Positions 1-6,451 are shown, counted from the first letter of the stretch. The stretch: DNA of 8,028 nucleotides from an uncultured Eubacteriales bacterium (GCA_900554855.1 USIZ01000053.1:1-8028), one strand, 5' to 3'. Program-made: numbers and translations. The notes: generated by a model from the sequence alone, not told the origin.

Positions 1-2960
1 GCGTGCTCCCAGAATTCCTTGACCACTTTGGGATAGAAGCAGTAGGCAATGACCTGCTTCATATCGGTCTTGGGGCAGAACGCAGAAACTTCCTTCCAGG
101 CCTTGTCGAAGTCCACCGGCTCCAGCAGCTCGCCGGGACGGCAGGTGATGGGCTTCTCGCCCTTCAGCACGATCTTCTGCAGCTCCTCGGGGAAGCCCCA
201 GGCGGGCTGTCCCATCATGCCCTTGAAGTAGGACACAACGGAGTCGGGGTAGCTGAGATCCTTGCCCTTGGTGCAGATGTTCTCGGGGGTCAGATTGTTC
301 TGGACCATGAAGATGGCCAGATCGCCCACCATTTTGGAGGAGGGGGTCACCTTGACGATGCCGCCCAGCATATCGTTGACCTGCTTGTACATCTCCTTGA
401 CCTCGTCGAAGCGGCTGCCCAGACCAAGGGAGATGACCTGCGGCTGCAGGTTGGTGTACTGGCCGCCGGGGATCTCATAGCGGTAGATGTCGGTGACGGG
501 GCTCTTCAGACCGTGGTCGAAGTGCTCGTAGCGCAGACGCACGTCAGCCCAGTAGTCGGTCAGCTTCTGCAGCTCGGTGAGCTCCAGACCGGTGTCCCGC
601 TCGGTGCCTTCCAGCGCGGCGACCACAGCGTTCATGGAGGGCTGGCTGGTCAGGGAGGACATGGAGGAGATGGCGGTGTCCACAATGTCCACACCGGCTT
701 CGGCGGCCATCAGCAGGGTGGCGACCTGGTTGGAGGTGGTGTCGTGGGTGTGCAGGTGGATGGGCAGGCCCACCTCCTGCTTCAGAGTGGAGATAAGCTT
801 CTTGGCGGCGTAAGGCTTCAGCAGGCCGGACATATCCTTGATAGCCAGCAGGTGAGCGCCGCGCTTCTCCAGCTCCTTTGCCATGTTGACATAATACTCG
901 AGCGTGTAACGGTCATGGGCGGGATCCAGAATGTCGCCGGTGTAGCACATGGTGGCCTCGCACAGCTTGCCCTGCTTCAGCACCTCGTCCATGGCGATCT
1001 CCATGCCAGGGATCCAGTTCAGGGAATCGAACACGCGGAATACGTCGATGCCGGACTGTGCGGCCTCCTTGACGAAGGCGCGGATCAGGTTATCGGGGTA
1101 GTTGGAATAGCCTACGGCGTTGGCACCGCGCAGCAGCATCTGGAAAGGAATATTCGGAATCTTCTCCCGCAGCAGGGTGAGACGCTCCCACGGATCTTCG
1201 TGGAGGAAACGGTAGGCCACGTCGAAGGTGGCGCCGCCCCACATCTCCAGAGAGAAGCAGTCGGACAGGATATCGGCGGTGCCGTCCGCACCCTTCAGCA
1301 TATCGCGGGTGCGCATACGGGTGGACAGCAGGGACTGGTGGGCGTCGCGCATGGTGGTGTCGGTGATGAGCAGCTTTTTCTGATCCAGCACCCAGCGCTT
1401 CACGGCATCGGGACCCTTCTGATCCAGCATCTGCTTGAGGCCCTCCCGGGGCGTCTCGCGCTTGGGCTGGGGGAAGCGGGGGGTGTCGTACTGCTTGCGC
1501 TCGGCGTTGGGGGCCGCCACCTGAATGTTGGCGATGTACTTCAGCACGCGGGTCGCACGGTCACGGCTGTTCTCAATCTCAAACAGCTCGGGCGTGTCGT
1601 CGATGAATTTCGTGTGGCACTGACCGGCGATAAACTTGGGGTGGTGCAGAATGTTGGTGACAAAGGGGATGTTGGTCTTGACGCCGCGGATGTGCACCTC
1701 GTTGATGGCGCGCATGGCCTTGCGGCACACGCCCTCAAAGGTGTTGTCCCAGGAGGTGACCTTGACCAGCAGGGAGTCATAGTAGGGGGAGATGGAGGTG
1801 CCGGTGCCGGCGTTGCCGCCGTCCAGACGGACGCCGAAGCCGCCGCCGGAACGATAGGCGGTGATCTTGCCGGTGTCTGGGGCAAATCCGTTCAGCGGAT
1901 CCTCGGTGGTGACGCGGCACTGGATGGCGTAGCCGTTGACGTGGACATCCTCCTGGCTGTTCAGGCCGATCTCCGGGGTGGAGAGAGGATAGCCCTCGGC
2001 CACCAGCAGCTGAGCGCGCACCAGATCAATGCCGGTGACCTGCTCGCTGACGGTGTGCTCCACCTGAATGCGGGGGTTCATCTCGATGAAGTAATGATGT
2101 CCGTCCTTGTCCACGAGGAACTCCACGGTGCCGGCGGAGACATAGCCCACGCTCTTGGCGATTTTGACGGCGTCCTCATGCAGGGCGTCGATGGTCTCCT
2201 TGGGCACGCTCCAGGCGGGGGCGAACTCGACCACCTTCTGATAGCGGCGCTGGAGGGAACAGTCGCGCTCACCGATATGGTAGACATGGCCGTATTTGTC
2301 GGCCAGGATCTGCACCTCGATGTGCTTGGGCTCCACGAGGAACTTTTCAATGAAGATGTCGTCGTTGCCGAAGGCCTTCTTGGCCTCGCTCTTGACCAGA
2401 TCAAATGCAGGCTTGACCTCTTCCGGGGTGTTGCAGCGACGCATGCCGCGTCCGCCGCCGCCGGCAGCGGCCTTCAGAATGACGGGGAATCCGAAGCTCA
2501 CGGCTTTTTCCAGGGCCTCGTCAGCGTCCTTCAGGGGCTCGGTGCAGCCGGGGATAATGGGCACGCCGCAGGCAATGGCAGTCGCCTTGGCGGCAAGCTT
2601 GTCGCCCATGTTGGCCAGCACATCGGCGGGAGGGCCGACGAAGGTGATGCCGGCCTCGTCGCAGGCGCGGGCGAACTCGGCGTTCTCGGACAGGAAGCCA
2701 TAGCCGGGATGGATGGCGTCCACGCCGCGGCGCTTGGCCAGATCAATGATGCCGGGGATGTCCAGATAGGCGCCCAGCGGGCTCTGGTTCTCGCCGATCA
2801 GGTAGGCCTCATCCGCCTTGGTGCGGAAGAGGGAGTTAGTATCTTCATTGGAGTACATGGCCACCGTATGCAGACCCAGGTCGTAGCAGGCCCGGAAGAT
2901 ACGAATGGCGATCTCGCCGCGGTTGGCGGCCAGAACTTTTTTGAAGGTGCGTACTGCCAT
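1..2960 (-). CDS. pyc: Pyruvate carboxylase, N-terminal 986 residues (C-terminus beyond window)
   Basis: Biotin-dependent cytoplasmic enzyme that makes oxaloacetate from pyruvate, bicarbonate and ATP (anaplerosis). Reading leftward from ATG 2960 the frame stays open to the window edge. The biotin carboxylase domain (about residues 1-455) has the Gly-rich ATP loop KAAAGGGGRGMR at 163-174, GERDCSLQRR at 230-239, and EMNPRIQVEHT at 293-303 with catalytic Arg297. The carboxyltransferase domain begins with DTTMRDAHQSLL at 534-545; it has AIKDMSGLLKP with the Lys708 expected to be carboxylated, and the metal-ligand motif HLHTHD at 735-740 (His737, His739). The sequence runs into the tetramerisation region and stops near residue 986 of a family length of about 1,145, so the biotinyl-Lys domain is not visible. 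All catalytic motifs seen are intact. The domain order excludes a stand-alone acetyl-CoA carboxylase subunit or a two-subunit oxaloacetate decarboxylase. Start chosen from the Shine-Dalgarno site and the typical N-terminus (MAVRTFKKVLAANRGEIA). Confidence 0.97.
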   Translation of the reverse strand, partial: MAVRTFKKVLAANRGEIAIRIFRACYDLGLHTVAMYSNEDTNSLFRTKADEAYLIGENQSPLGAYLDIPGIIDLAKRRGVDAIHPGYGFLSENAEFARACDEAGITFVGPPADVLANMGDKLAAKATAIACGVPIIPGCTEPLKDADEALEKAVSFGFPVILKAAAGGGGRGMRRCNTPEEVKPAFDLVKSEAKKAFGNDDIFIEKFLVEPKHIEVQILADKYGHVYHIGERDCSLQRRYQKVVEFAPAWSVPKETIDALHEDAVKIAKSVGYVSAGTVEFLVDKDGHHYFIEMNPRIQVEHTVSEQVTGIDLVRAQLLVAEGYPLSTPEIGLNSQEDVHVNGYAIQCRVTTEDPLNGFAPDTGKITAYRSGGGFGVRLDGGNAGTGTSISPYYDSLLVKVTSWDNTFEGVCRKAMRAINEVHIRGVKTNIPFVTNILHHPKFIAGQCHTKFIDDTPELFEIENSRDRATRVLKYIANIQVAAPNAERKQYDTPRFPQPKRETPREGLKQMLDQKGPDAVKRWVLDQKKLLITDTTMRDAHQSLLSTRMRTRDMLKGADGTADILSDCFSLEMWGGATFDVAYRFLHEDPWERLTLLREKIPNIPFQMLLRGANAVGYSNYPDNLIRAFVKEAAQSGIDVFRVFDSLNWIPGMEIAMDEVLKQGKLCEATMCYTGDILDPAHDRYTLEYYVNMAKELEKRGAHLLAIKDMSGLLKPYAAKKLISTLKQEVGLPIHLHTHDTTSNQVATLLMAAEAGVDIVDTAISSMSSLTSQPSMNAVVAALEGTERDTGLELTELQKLTDYWADVRLRYEHFDHGLKSPVTDIYRYEIPGGQYTNLQPQVISLGLGSRFDEVKEMYKQVNDMLGGIVKVTPSSKMVGDLAIFMVQNNLTPENICTKGKDLSYPDSVVSYFKGMMGQPAWGFPEELQKIVLKGEKPITCRPGELLEPVDFDKAWKEVSAFCPKTDMKQVIAYCFYPKVVKEFWEH

Positions 2961-2968
2961 AAGTTCAG

Positions 2969-2974
2969 CCCTTT
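2969..2974 (-). promoter_or_regulatory. Ribosome binding site of pyruvate carboxylase
   Basis: On the minus strand AAAGGG lies 8 bases before the ATG at 2960. It supports that start, and no earlier in-frame start with a better site was seen. Confidence 0.75.
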
Positions 2975-3005
2975 CTTAAAACACTCGAAAAACTCAAACC
3001 ACTGT

Positions 3006-3029
3006 GACCGCTGCCCCAGGGGTGCGGTC
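3006..3029 (-). promoter_or_regulatory. Hairpin in the pyruvate carboxylase leader
   Basis: A 24-base inverted repeat has perfect six-base outer arms (GACCGC / GCGGTC), a small internal mismatch (T-T and G-G), and an inner C-run/G-run pairing. It lies about 10 bases after the predicted transcription start of the minus-strand gene, in a leader of about 80 bases. It could stabilise the 5' end of the mRNA or be a protein site. A run of Ts appears on the minus strand, but only about 13 bases after the stem, so it is a poor fit for an intrinsic attenuator. The repeat is seen directly; the function is inference. Confidence 0.45.
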
Positions 3030-3045
3030 GAATCAACTATGTTAT

Positions 3046-3073
3046 ATTATACTTTTGAAAAATACTTTTGCAA
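3046..3073 (-). promoter_or_regulatory. Predicted sigma-A promoter of pyruvate carboxylase
   Basis: On the minus strand a perfect -10 box TATAAT (3046-3051) is preceded, after a 16-base spacer, by a -35-like TTGCAA (3068-3073, 4 of 6 consensus bases). Transcription would start near 3039, giving a leader of about 80 bases. The -35 box sits at the exact centre of a larger inverted repeat (3053-3088). Confidence 0.65.
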
Positions 3074-3088
3074 GCATTATTTTCAAAA
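3053..3088. repeat. Inverted repeat centred on the pyruvate carboxylase -35 box
   Basis: The arms TTTTGAAAA (3053-3061) and TTTTCAAAA (3080-3088) are perfect 9-base inverted copies. The palindromic TTGCAA lies exactly at the middle (3068-3073), with six bases on each side between it and the arms. This layout suits a dimeric regulator covering the -35 region. The arms are AT-rich, so chance is a real alternative. Confidence 0.35.
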
Positions 3089-3117
3089 CTAGCTACAAAA
3101 GATTGGACGCAATTCAC

Positions 3118-3129
3118 GCCAAAATTGGC
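3118..3129. repeat. Short inverted repeat, candidate operator half of a pair
   Basis: GCCAA-AA-TTGGC has 5-base arms around an AA spacer. It shares the core CAAAATTG and the same geometry with the repeat at 3147-3158, centre-to-centre 29 bases. It lies just upstream of the -35 box of the predicted rightward promoter. No regulator is encoded nearby that I can recognise. Confidence 0.35.
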
Positions 3130-3145
3130 ATACTGCCCATTGTGG

Positions 3146-3174
3146 TTGCAAAATTGCATGAAAAATGGTAAAAT
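3146..3174 (+). promoter_or_regulatory. Predicted promoter of the acetyltransferase-nuclease operon
   Basis: TTGCAA (3146-3151), a 17-base spacer and TAAAAT (3169-3174, 5 of 6 consensus) make a reasonable sigma-A promoter. The transcript would start near 3181, about 30 bases before the first ATG. It is divergent from the pyruvate carboxylase promoter, with about 72 bases between the two -35 boxes. Confidence 0.55.
3147..3158. repeat. Short inverted repeat overlapping the rightward -35 box
   Basis: TGCAA-AA-TTGCA has 5-base arms around an AA spacer, and its core CAAAATTG is identical to that of the repeat at 3118-3129. It overlaps the predicted -35 element at 3146-3151, so a protein bound here would block RNA polymerase. 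This is inference from layout only. Confidence 0.35.
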
Positions 3175-3209
3175 GACTGAAAAAATTCAGGAAAAGAGAG
3201 GCTGAGGAA

Positions 3210-3758
3210 ATGATGATCGAAACGTGCCGCATGTACCTGCGTCCGTGGCGGGATGAGGATGCACCGGCGCTGTACCGCTATGCCAGCGACCCACGGGTGG
3301 GCCCCATTGCGGGCTGGCCGGTGCATACCGATGTGGAAAACAGCCGGGAGATCATCCGCGGTGTGCTTTCCGAGCCGGAGACCTATGCCGTGGTGCTGAA
3401 GCAGAGCGGGGAGCCGGTGGGGAGCGCGGGCATTATGCTGCCCGGTCGGGGAAATCTGCCCATGGAGCCGGGGGAGGCAGAGATCGGCTATTGGATTGGC
3501 GTGCCCTATTGGGGTCGTGGCCTGATTCCGGAGGCGGTGGAGGCACTGCTGAAGCGATGCTTCACGGAGTTGGACTGCCGGAGGGTCTGGTGCGTCAGTT
3601 TTGAGGGCAATCAAAGATCTGAGCGGGTACAGGAGAAGTGCGGCTTTATCTATCAGCGCACGATCATCGGAGAACCGAACCCGTACTGCGGCATTGCGGC
3701 CAGCCGTGTCTCCTGCCTGACCCGGGCGGAGTGGGAGGCGAGACAGAAATGCTCCTGA
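3210..3758 (+). CDS. GNAT-family N-acetyltransferase (RimJ/RimL-like)
   Basis: A 182-residue protein, the usual length for a single-domain GNAT enzyme that moves an acetyl group from acetyl-CoA to an amine. Family marks are an N-terminal strand ending in LRPWRDEDAPALY (about 10-22); the central strand EIGYWIGVPYWGRGLIPEA (91-109), whose WGRG turn binds the CoA pyrophosphate; and EGNQRSERVQEKCGF (132-146), the conserved Asn, Ser and GF of the last motif. These match the RimJ/RimL (Acetyltransf_3) branch, known for acetylating protein N-termini but also for many small-molecule acceptors. The substrate cannot be read from sequence. ATG 3210 has AGAGG (3197-3201) 8 bases upstream; the adjacent ATG at 3213 with GAGG (3204-3207) is equally possible. 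The stop overlaps the start of the next gene, so it is the first gene of a coupled operon. Confidence 0.9.
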   Translation: MMIETCRMYLRPWRDEDAPALYRYASDPRVGPIAGWPVHTDVENSREIIRGVLSEPETYAVVLKQSGEPVGSAGIMLPGRGNLPMEPGEAEIGYWIGVPYWGRGLIPEAVEALLKRCFTELDCRRVWCVSFEGNQRSERVQEKCGFIYQRTIIGEPNPYCGIAASRVSCLTRAEWEARQKCS

Positions 3759-4141
3759 TCGTCTGCGTGGATGACAACATGGGCATGGCCTTCAACCACC
3801 GCCGCCAGAGCCAGGACTGCCTTCTGCGCCGGCGTCTGTTGGAGCGGGTGGGCGCGTCGAAGCTGTGGATGAGCCCCTATACTGCCCGTCAGTTTGACGC
3901 GCTGCCTGAAAATGTTCGGGTGAGCGAGACGTTTTTATCCGAAGCCGAAGCGGGGGAGTACTGCTTTGCGGAACTGAGCTGTCCCGACGATGCGGAGGGG
4001 GTTGTGCTCTACCGCTGGAACCGCAGCTATCCGGCGGATGTACACTTTACACTTGCTTTGAGCGCATTCCGTCTGACGGAGCGAACGGACTTCGCCGGAT
4101 TTTCCCATCCAAAGATCACAGAGGAGATATATATTAAATGA
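3749..4141 (+). CDS. Conserved-looking protein of unknown function, 130 residues
   Basis: I do not recognise a characterised function. ATG 3749 is chosen because GGGAGG (3733-3738) lies 10 bases before it and because it overlaps the acetyltransferase stop (TGA 3756-3758). An open extension back to 3638 would lie inside that gene and has no ribosome site. The protein starts with a hydrophobic strand followed by acidic residues (MLLIVCVDDNMGM), then FNHRRQSQD (15-23) and a Leu/Arg-rich helix. Later segments include LWMSPYTA and LYRWNRSYPAD, which look like conserved blocks. There is no signal peptide or membrane segment. From memory, similar small Firmicute proteins are sometimes labelled 'ribonuclease Z', but there is no HxHxDH metal motif here, so that label is not supported. 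Its stop overlaps the nuclease start by ATGA, so the two are translationally coupled. Confidence 0.8.
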   Translation: MLLIVCVDDNMGMAFNHRRQSQDCLLRRRLLERVGASKLWMSPYTARQFDALPENVRVSETFLSEAEAGEYCFAELSCPDDAEGVVLYRWNRSYPADVHFTLALSAFRLTERTDFAGFSHPKITEEIYIK

Positions 4142-5091
4142 AAAAGCATCTGATTCGTTTTCTGCCCCTTTTGCTGGCCCTTCTGTTCAGCCTGTCCGCC
4201 TGCGCTGACTTTGCCCCGGCGGAGAAAAGCACCGGTGCGGTGGAGAGCAGTTCTGCTGTCCCGGCAGACGTCGGTTCCTCCGGCGGCCAGACGGTCACAT
4301 TGGACAGTATTCCGGCCTACACGGATGCGGCCTATGTGGCGGTCAACGATAATACCCCGTACTTTTCAGATGAGGACAAACAGCGTACCGACTCCTTTGA
4401 GACTTACAGTGAGCTGGACGAACTGGGTCGGTGCGGCGTGGCCTACGCTAATATCTGCACGGAACTGATGCCTGTTGAGGAGCGGGGCGAGATCGGGCAG
4501 GTAAAGCCCAGCGGATGGCAGACCGTGAAGTATGACTGCGTGGAGGGAAAGTATCTCTATAATCGCTGTCACCTGATCGGGTTCCAGCTGGCAGGGGAGA
4601 ATGCCAACGCGAAGAATCTGATCACCGGCACCCGCTATCTGAACATTCAGGGGATGCTTCCCTTTGAAAATCTGGTGGCCGATTATGTGAAGGAGACGGA
4701 GCACCATGTGCTCTACCGGGTCACGCCGCTGTTTGAGGGCGAGGATCTGGTGGCCTCCGGCGTACTCATGGAGGGCTGGTCTGTGGAGGACGACGGCGAG
4801 GGCGTCTGCTTCTGCGTCTACGCCTACAATGTTCAGCCCGGCGTGACGATCGACTACGCCACTGGTGCCAGCCGGCTTTCTGAGCAGGCCGGTTCGGCCG
4901 GGGAGAGCGGCGGCTCTACCAGCTCCGCCGGGGAGCAGGAGTATGTGCTGAATACCAACTCCCGCAAGTTCCATCTGCCGGACTGCTCCGGTGCGGCCAC
5001 CATCAGCGAGGCCAACCGACAGGAGTACACCGGCTCCCGGGACGATCTGATCGCCGAGGGCTATGAGCCCTGTGGGCGCTGTAAACCTTAA
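4138..5091 (+). CDS. Lipoprotein DNA/RNA non-specific endonuclease with C-terminal Cys/His domain
   Basis: A 317-residue predicted surface-anchored nuclease. Residues 1-22 are a lipoprotein signal (KKHLIR charged start, Leu-rich core, lipobox LSAC with Cys22), followed by a Ser-rich tether. The nuclease domain (about 52-235) is of the beta-beta-alpha-metal Endonuclease_NS/EndA type: YNRCHLIGFQL (141-151) carries the presumed general base His145 in the place of the classic DRGH His. Asn160 and Asn169 in AKNLITGTRYLN (158-169) are candidate metal ligands. A Gly/Ser linker (about 246-266) leads to a small domain (268-317) with His279, Cys283 and the pair Cys312-x-x-Cys315, resembling the Ada-type zinc-binding module. 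Likely roles are nutrient DNA breakdown or DNA processing at the cell surface. Its ATG overlaps the preceding stop (ATGA); GAGGAG (4121-4126) is 11 bases upstream. It is the last gene of its operon. Substrate and metal are inferred. Confidence 0.88.
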   Translation: MKKHLIRFLPLLLALLFSLSACADFAPAEKSTGAVESSSAVPADVGSSGGQTVTLDSIPAYTDAAYVAVNDNTPYFSDEDKQRTDSFETYSELDELGRCGVAYANICTELMPVEERGEIGQVKPSGWQTVKYDCVEGKYLYNRCHLIGFQLAGENANAKNLITGTRYLNIQGMLPFENLVADYVKETEHHVLYRVTPLFEGEDLVASGVLMEGWSVEDDGEGVCFCVYAYNVQPGVTIDYATGASRLSEQAGSAGESGGSTSSAGEQEYVLNTNSRKFHLPDCSGAATISEANRQEYTGSRDDLIAEGYEPCGRCKP

Positions 5092-5100
5092 AACACGTTC

Positions 5101-5127
5101 AGCCGGGGCGCAAACGCCCCGGCTTTT
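5101..5127 (+). terminator. Rho-independent terminator after the nuclease gene
   Basis: A perfect 10-base-pair GC-rich stem (AGCCGGGGCG at 5101-5110, CGCCCCGGCT at 5115-5124) with a CAAA loop is followed by TTTT. It starts 10 bases after the nuclease stop and separates this operon from the acyl-CoA dehydrogenase cluster. Confidence 0.92.
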
Positions 5128-5193
5128 GTGTTGGAACGCAAAAAGAAAATAGACAAAAATGCACTATATTATCTATTTATACGAAAACACAGA

Positions 5194-5218
5194 AAAGCGT
5201 TGCCAGCTTGACCGCTTT
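5194..5218. repeat. Inverted repeat over the acyl-CoA dehydrogenase -35 region
   Basis: The arms AAAGCG (5194-5199) and CGCTTT (5213-5218) are separated by 13 bases and flank the -35 box. The position would suit an operator, but six-base arms are short. It is not a match to the Rex redox-repressor consensus (TTGTTAANNNNTTAACAA) that often controls such clusters. Confidence 0.3.
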
Positions 5219-5229
5219 CGTGCTATAAT
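5200..5229 (+). promoter_or_regulatory. Predicted promoter of the acyl-CoA dehydrogenase-etfBA operon
   Basis: TTGCCA (5200-5205), an 18-base spacer and a perfect TATAAT (5224-5229) are reinforced by a TG dinucleotide one base upstream of the -10 (extended -10, TGC-TATAAT). Transcription would start near 5236, giving a leader of about 50 bases. The stretch from about 5141 to 5185 is very AT-rich and could act as an UP element; it also holds a weak 7-base inverted repeat (AAATAGA 5147-5153 / TCTATTT 5172-5178). Confidence 0.75.
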
Positions 5230-5272
5230 CTCTTAGTTAGTTTGGATTATTATGCTGTTTTCTATTTTATAA

Positions 5273-5278
5273 AAGGAG
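5273..5278 (+). promoter_or_regulatory. Ribosome binding site deciding the dehydrogenase start
   Basis: AAGGAG lies 8 bases before ATG 5287. The frame is open back to a TTG at 5242, but that would place this site inside the gene and add residues not typical of the family, so 5287 is preferred. Confidence 0.9.
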
Positions 5279-5286
5279 TGATCCAC

Positions 5287-6423
5287 ATGATCCTTGATGA
5301 AGAGAGCCAGGAGCTCGTACAGATGGTACGGGAGTTCGTGGATAACGAGATCATCCCCAACGTGGGCGAGATCGAGCGCACCGGCGGCAGCGCCGAGGCC
5401 ATTCTGGACATGGCCTGCGAGATGGGTCTGAACACCCTCTGCCTGCCCGAGGAGTACGGCGGGATCGGTCTGACCAATGTGCAGACCTTTGCCATCGCCG
5501 AGGAGATCGCCCGGGGCGACATCGGCATCGGCACCACCCTGATCGCCAACTGCCTTGCCTCCTATCCCGTTCTGCTCAGCGGCACCCCGGAGCAGAAGAA
5601 GCTGTGGTTTGAGACCATGGTGGAGAAGAAGTACGCGGCCTTCTGCCTGACCGAGCCCAACGCCGGTTCCGATGCGGGCGGCGTGCAGACCACCGCCGTA
5701 GAAGACGGCGACGAGTGGGTCATCAACGGCACCAAGAGTTTTATCTCCAACGGCCCCATCGCCGGCATCTACACGGTGCTGGCTTCCACCAATAAAAAGG
5801 CCGGCGCCATGGGTCTGACTGCGTTCATCGTGGAGCGGGATCGCCCCGGCGTTTCCATCGGCAAGGAAGAGGACAAGATGGGCATGCGGCTGAGCTGCAC
5901 CAGCGAGGTCATCTTCGACAATGTCCGCATTCCCAAGGATCATATGCTGGGCCGCAAGAACCGCGGCTTCAAGATCATTCTGGAGACCCTCGACCACAGC
6001 CGTGCGGGCGTGGGCGCCTTCGGCGTCGGCATCGGCCAGCGCTGCGTGGAGGAGGCCGCCAAGTATGCCAAGCAGCGTAAGCAGTTCGGCGTCAGTGTGT
6101 CCACCTTCCAGTCTGTCCAGAATATGCTGGCTGACATGGAGATCCAGGTTCAGGCCTCCCGTCAGGCTTATCTGCACGCCGCTGAGCTGATGGATGCGGG
6201 CCTGCCCTTCACCGCCGAGGCCGCCATCGCCAAGACCATCGGCACCGACACCGGCATGAAGTGCGCCGTGGACGGCGTCCAGATCATGGGCGGCTACGGC
6301 TATATGAAGGACTACCCCATGGAGAAGCTGATGCGCGATGCCAAGATCCTCCAGATCTATGAGGGCACCAACCAGATCCAGCGCTCTGTCATTGCCGGTC
6401 AGCTGCTGAAGAAGTACCACTGA
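5287..6423 (+). CDS. FAD-dependent acyl-CoA dehydrogenase, Etf-linked (possibly butyryl-CoA dehydrogenase)
   Basis: A 378-residue cytoplasmic flavoenzyme of normal family length that interconverts an acyl-CoA and its trans-2-enoyl-CoA, passing electrons to or from EtfAB. The N-terminal helical domain includes PEEYGGIG (54-61). The middle beta domain has the FAD/substrate signature CLTEPNAGSDA (120-130) and WVINGTKSFISNG (144-156). The C-terminal helical domain has RKQFGV (264-269), GGYGYMKDYPMEKLMRDAK (335-353) and IYEGTNQIQR (357-366). Glu359 is in the position of the catalytic base of short-chain dehydrogenases. The next genes, etfB and etfA, are its expected redox partners, so in an anaerobe it probably works in the reducing direction with electron bifurcation. 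No thiolase, crotonase or hydroxyacyl-CoA dehydrogenase gene is adjacent here, and the N-terminal third differs from clostridial Bcd as I remember it. The substrate therefore stays open: butyryl-CoA is likely, other acyl-CoAs are possible. Confidence 0.93.
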   Translation: MILDEESQELVQMVREFVDNEIIPNVGEIERTGGSAEAILDMACEMGLNTLCLPEEYGGIGLTNVQTFAIAEEIARGDIGIGTTLIANCLASYPVLLSGTPEQKKLWFETMVEKKYAAFCLTEPNAGSDAGGVQTTAVEDGDEWVINGTKSFISNGPIAGIYTVLASTNKKAGAMGLTAFIVERDRPGVSIGKEEDKMGMRLSCTSEVIFDNVRIPKDHMLGRKNRGFKIILETLDHSRAGVGAFGVGIGQRCVEEAAKYAKQRKQFGVSVSTFQSVQNMLADMEIQVQASRQAYLHAAELMDAGLPFTAEAAIAKTIGTDTGMKCAVDGVQIMGGYGYMKDYPMEKLMRDAKILQIYEGTNQIQRSVIAGQLLKKYH

Positions 6424-6435
6424 TTTAGAAAGCAG

Positions 6436-6441
6436 AAGAGG
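6436..6441 (+). promoter_or_regulatory. Ribosome binding site for the TTG start of etfB
   Basis: AAGAGG lies 10 bases before TTG 6452. No ATG or GTG in the same frame occurs between the dehydrogenase stop and this point, so it decides the non-ATG start. Confidence 0.75.
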
Positions 6442-6451
6442 TATTAAAGCT

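Noticed and set aside
3..3092. Very long open frame (1,029 codons) on the plus strand opposite pyruvate carboxylase
   Set aside because: The minus strand carries an unmistakable pyruvate carboxylase with intact motifs. The antisense frame is open because codons such as GCC, GGC and CTG rarely give stops on the other strand. It starts at the window edge, has no ribosome site and resembles no protein.
3114..3614. 166-codon minus-strand frame across the divergent promoter region and the acetyltransferase
   Set aside because: It overlaps the GNAT coding motifs on the plus strand and the promoter region; no recognisable features.
3638..3748. N-terminal extension of the 130-residue protein
   Set aside because: It lies entirely within the acetyltransferase gene in another frame. 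ATG 3749 has its own GGGAGG site and the conserved-looking N-terminus.
4366..4974. 202-codon minus-strand frame inside the nuclease gene
   Set aside because: The plus-strand nuclease has a signal peptide, catalytic motif and zinc-type module; the antisense frame shows none and lacks an upstream ribosome site.
5242..5286. TTG-started N-terminal extension of the acyl-CoA dehydrogenase
   Set aside because: It would place the strong AAGGAG site within the coding region, starts only about six bases after the predicted transcription start, and adds residues not typical of the family.
5092..5286. Small RNA or riboswitch between the nuclease and the dehydrogenase
   Set aside because: The terminator and promoter account for the structure seen; the leader after the predicted start is only about 50 bases and has no recognisable aptamer.
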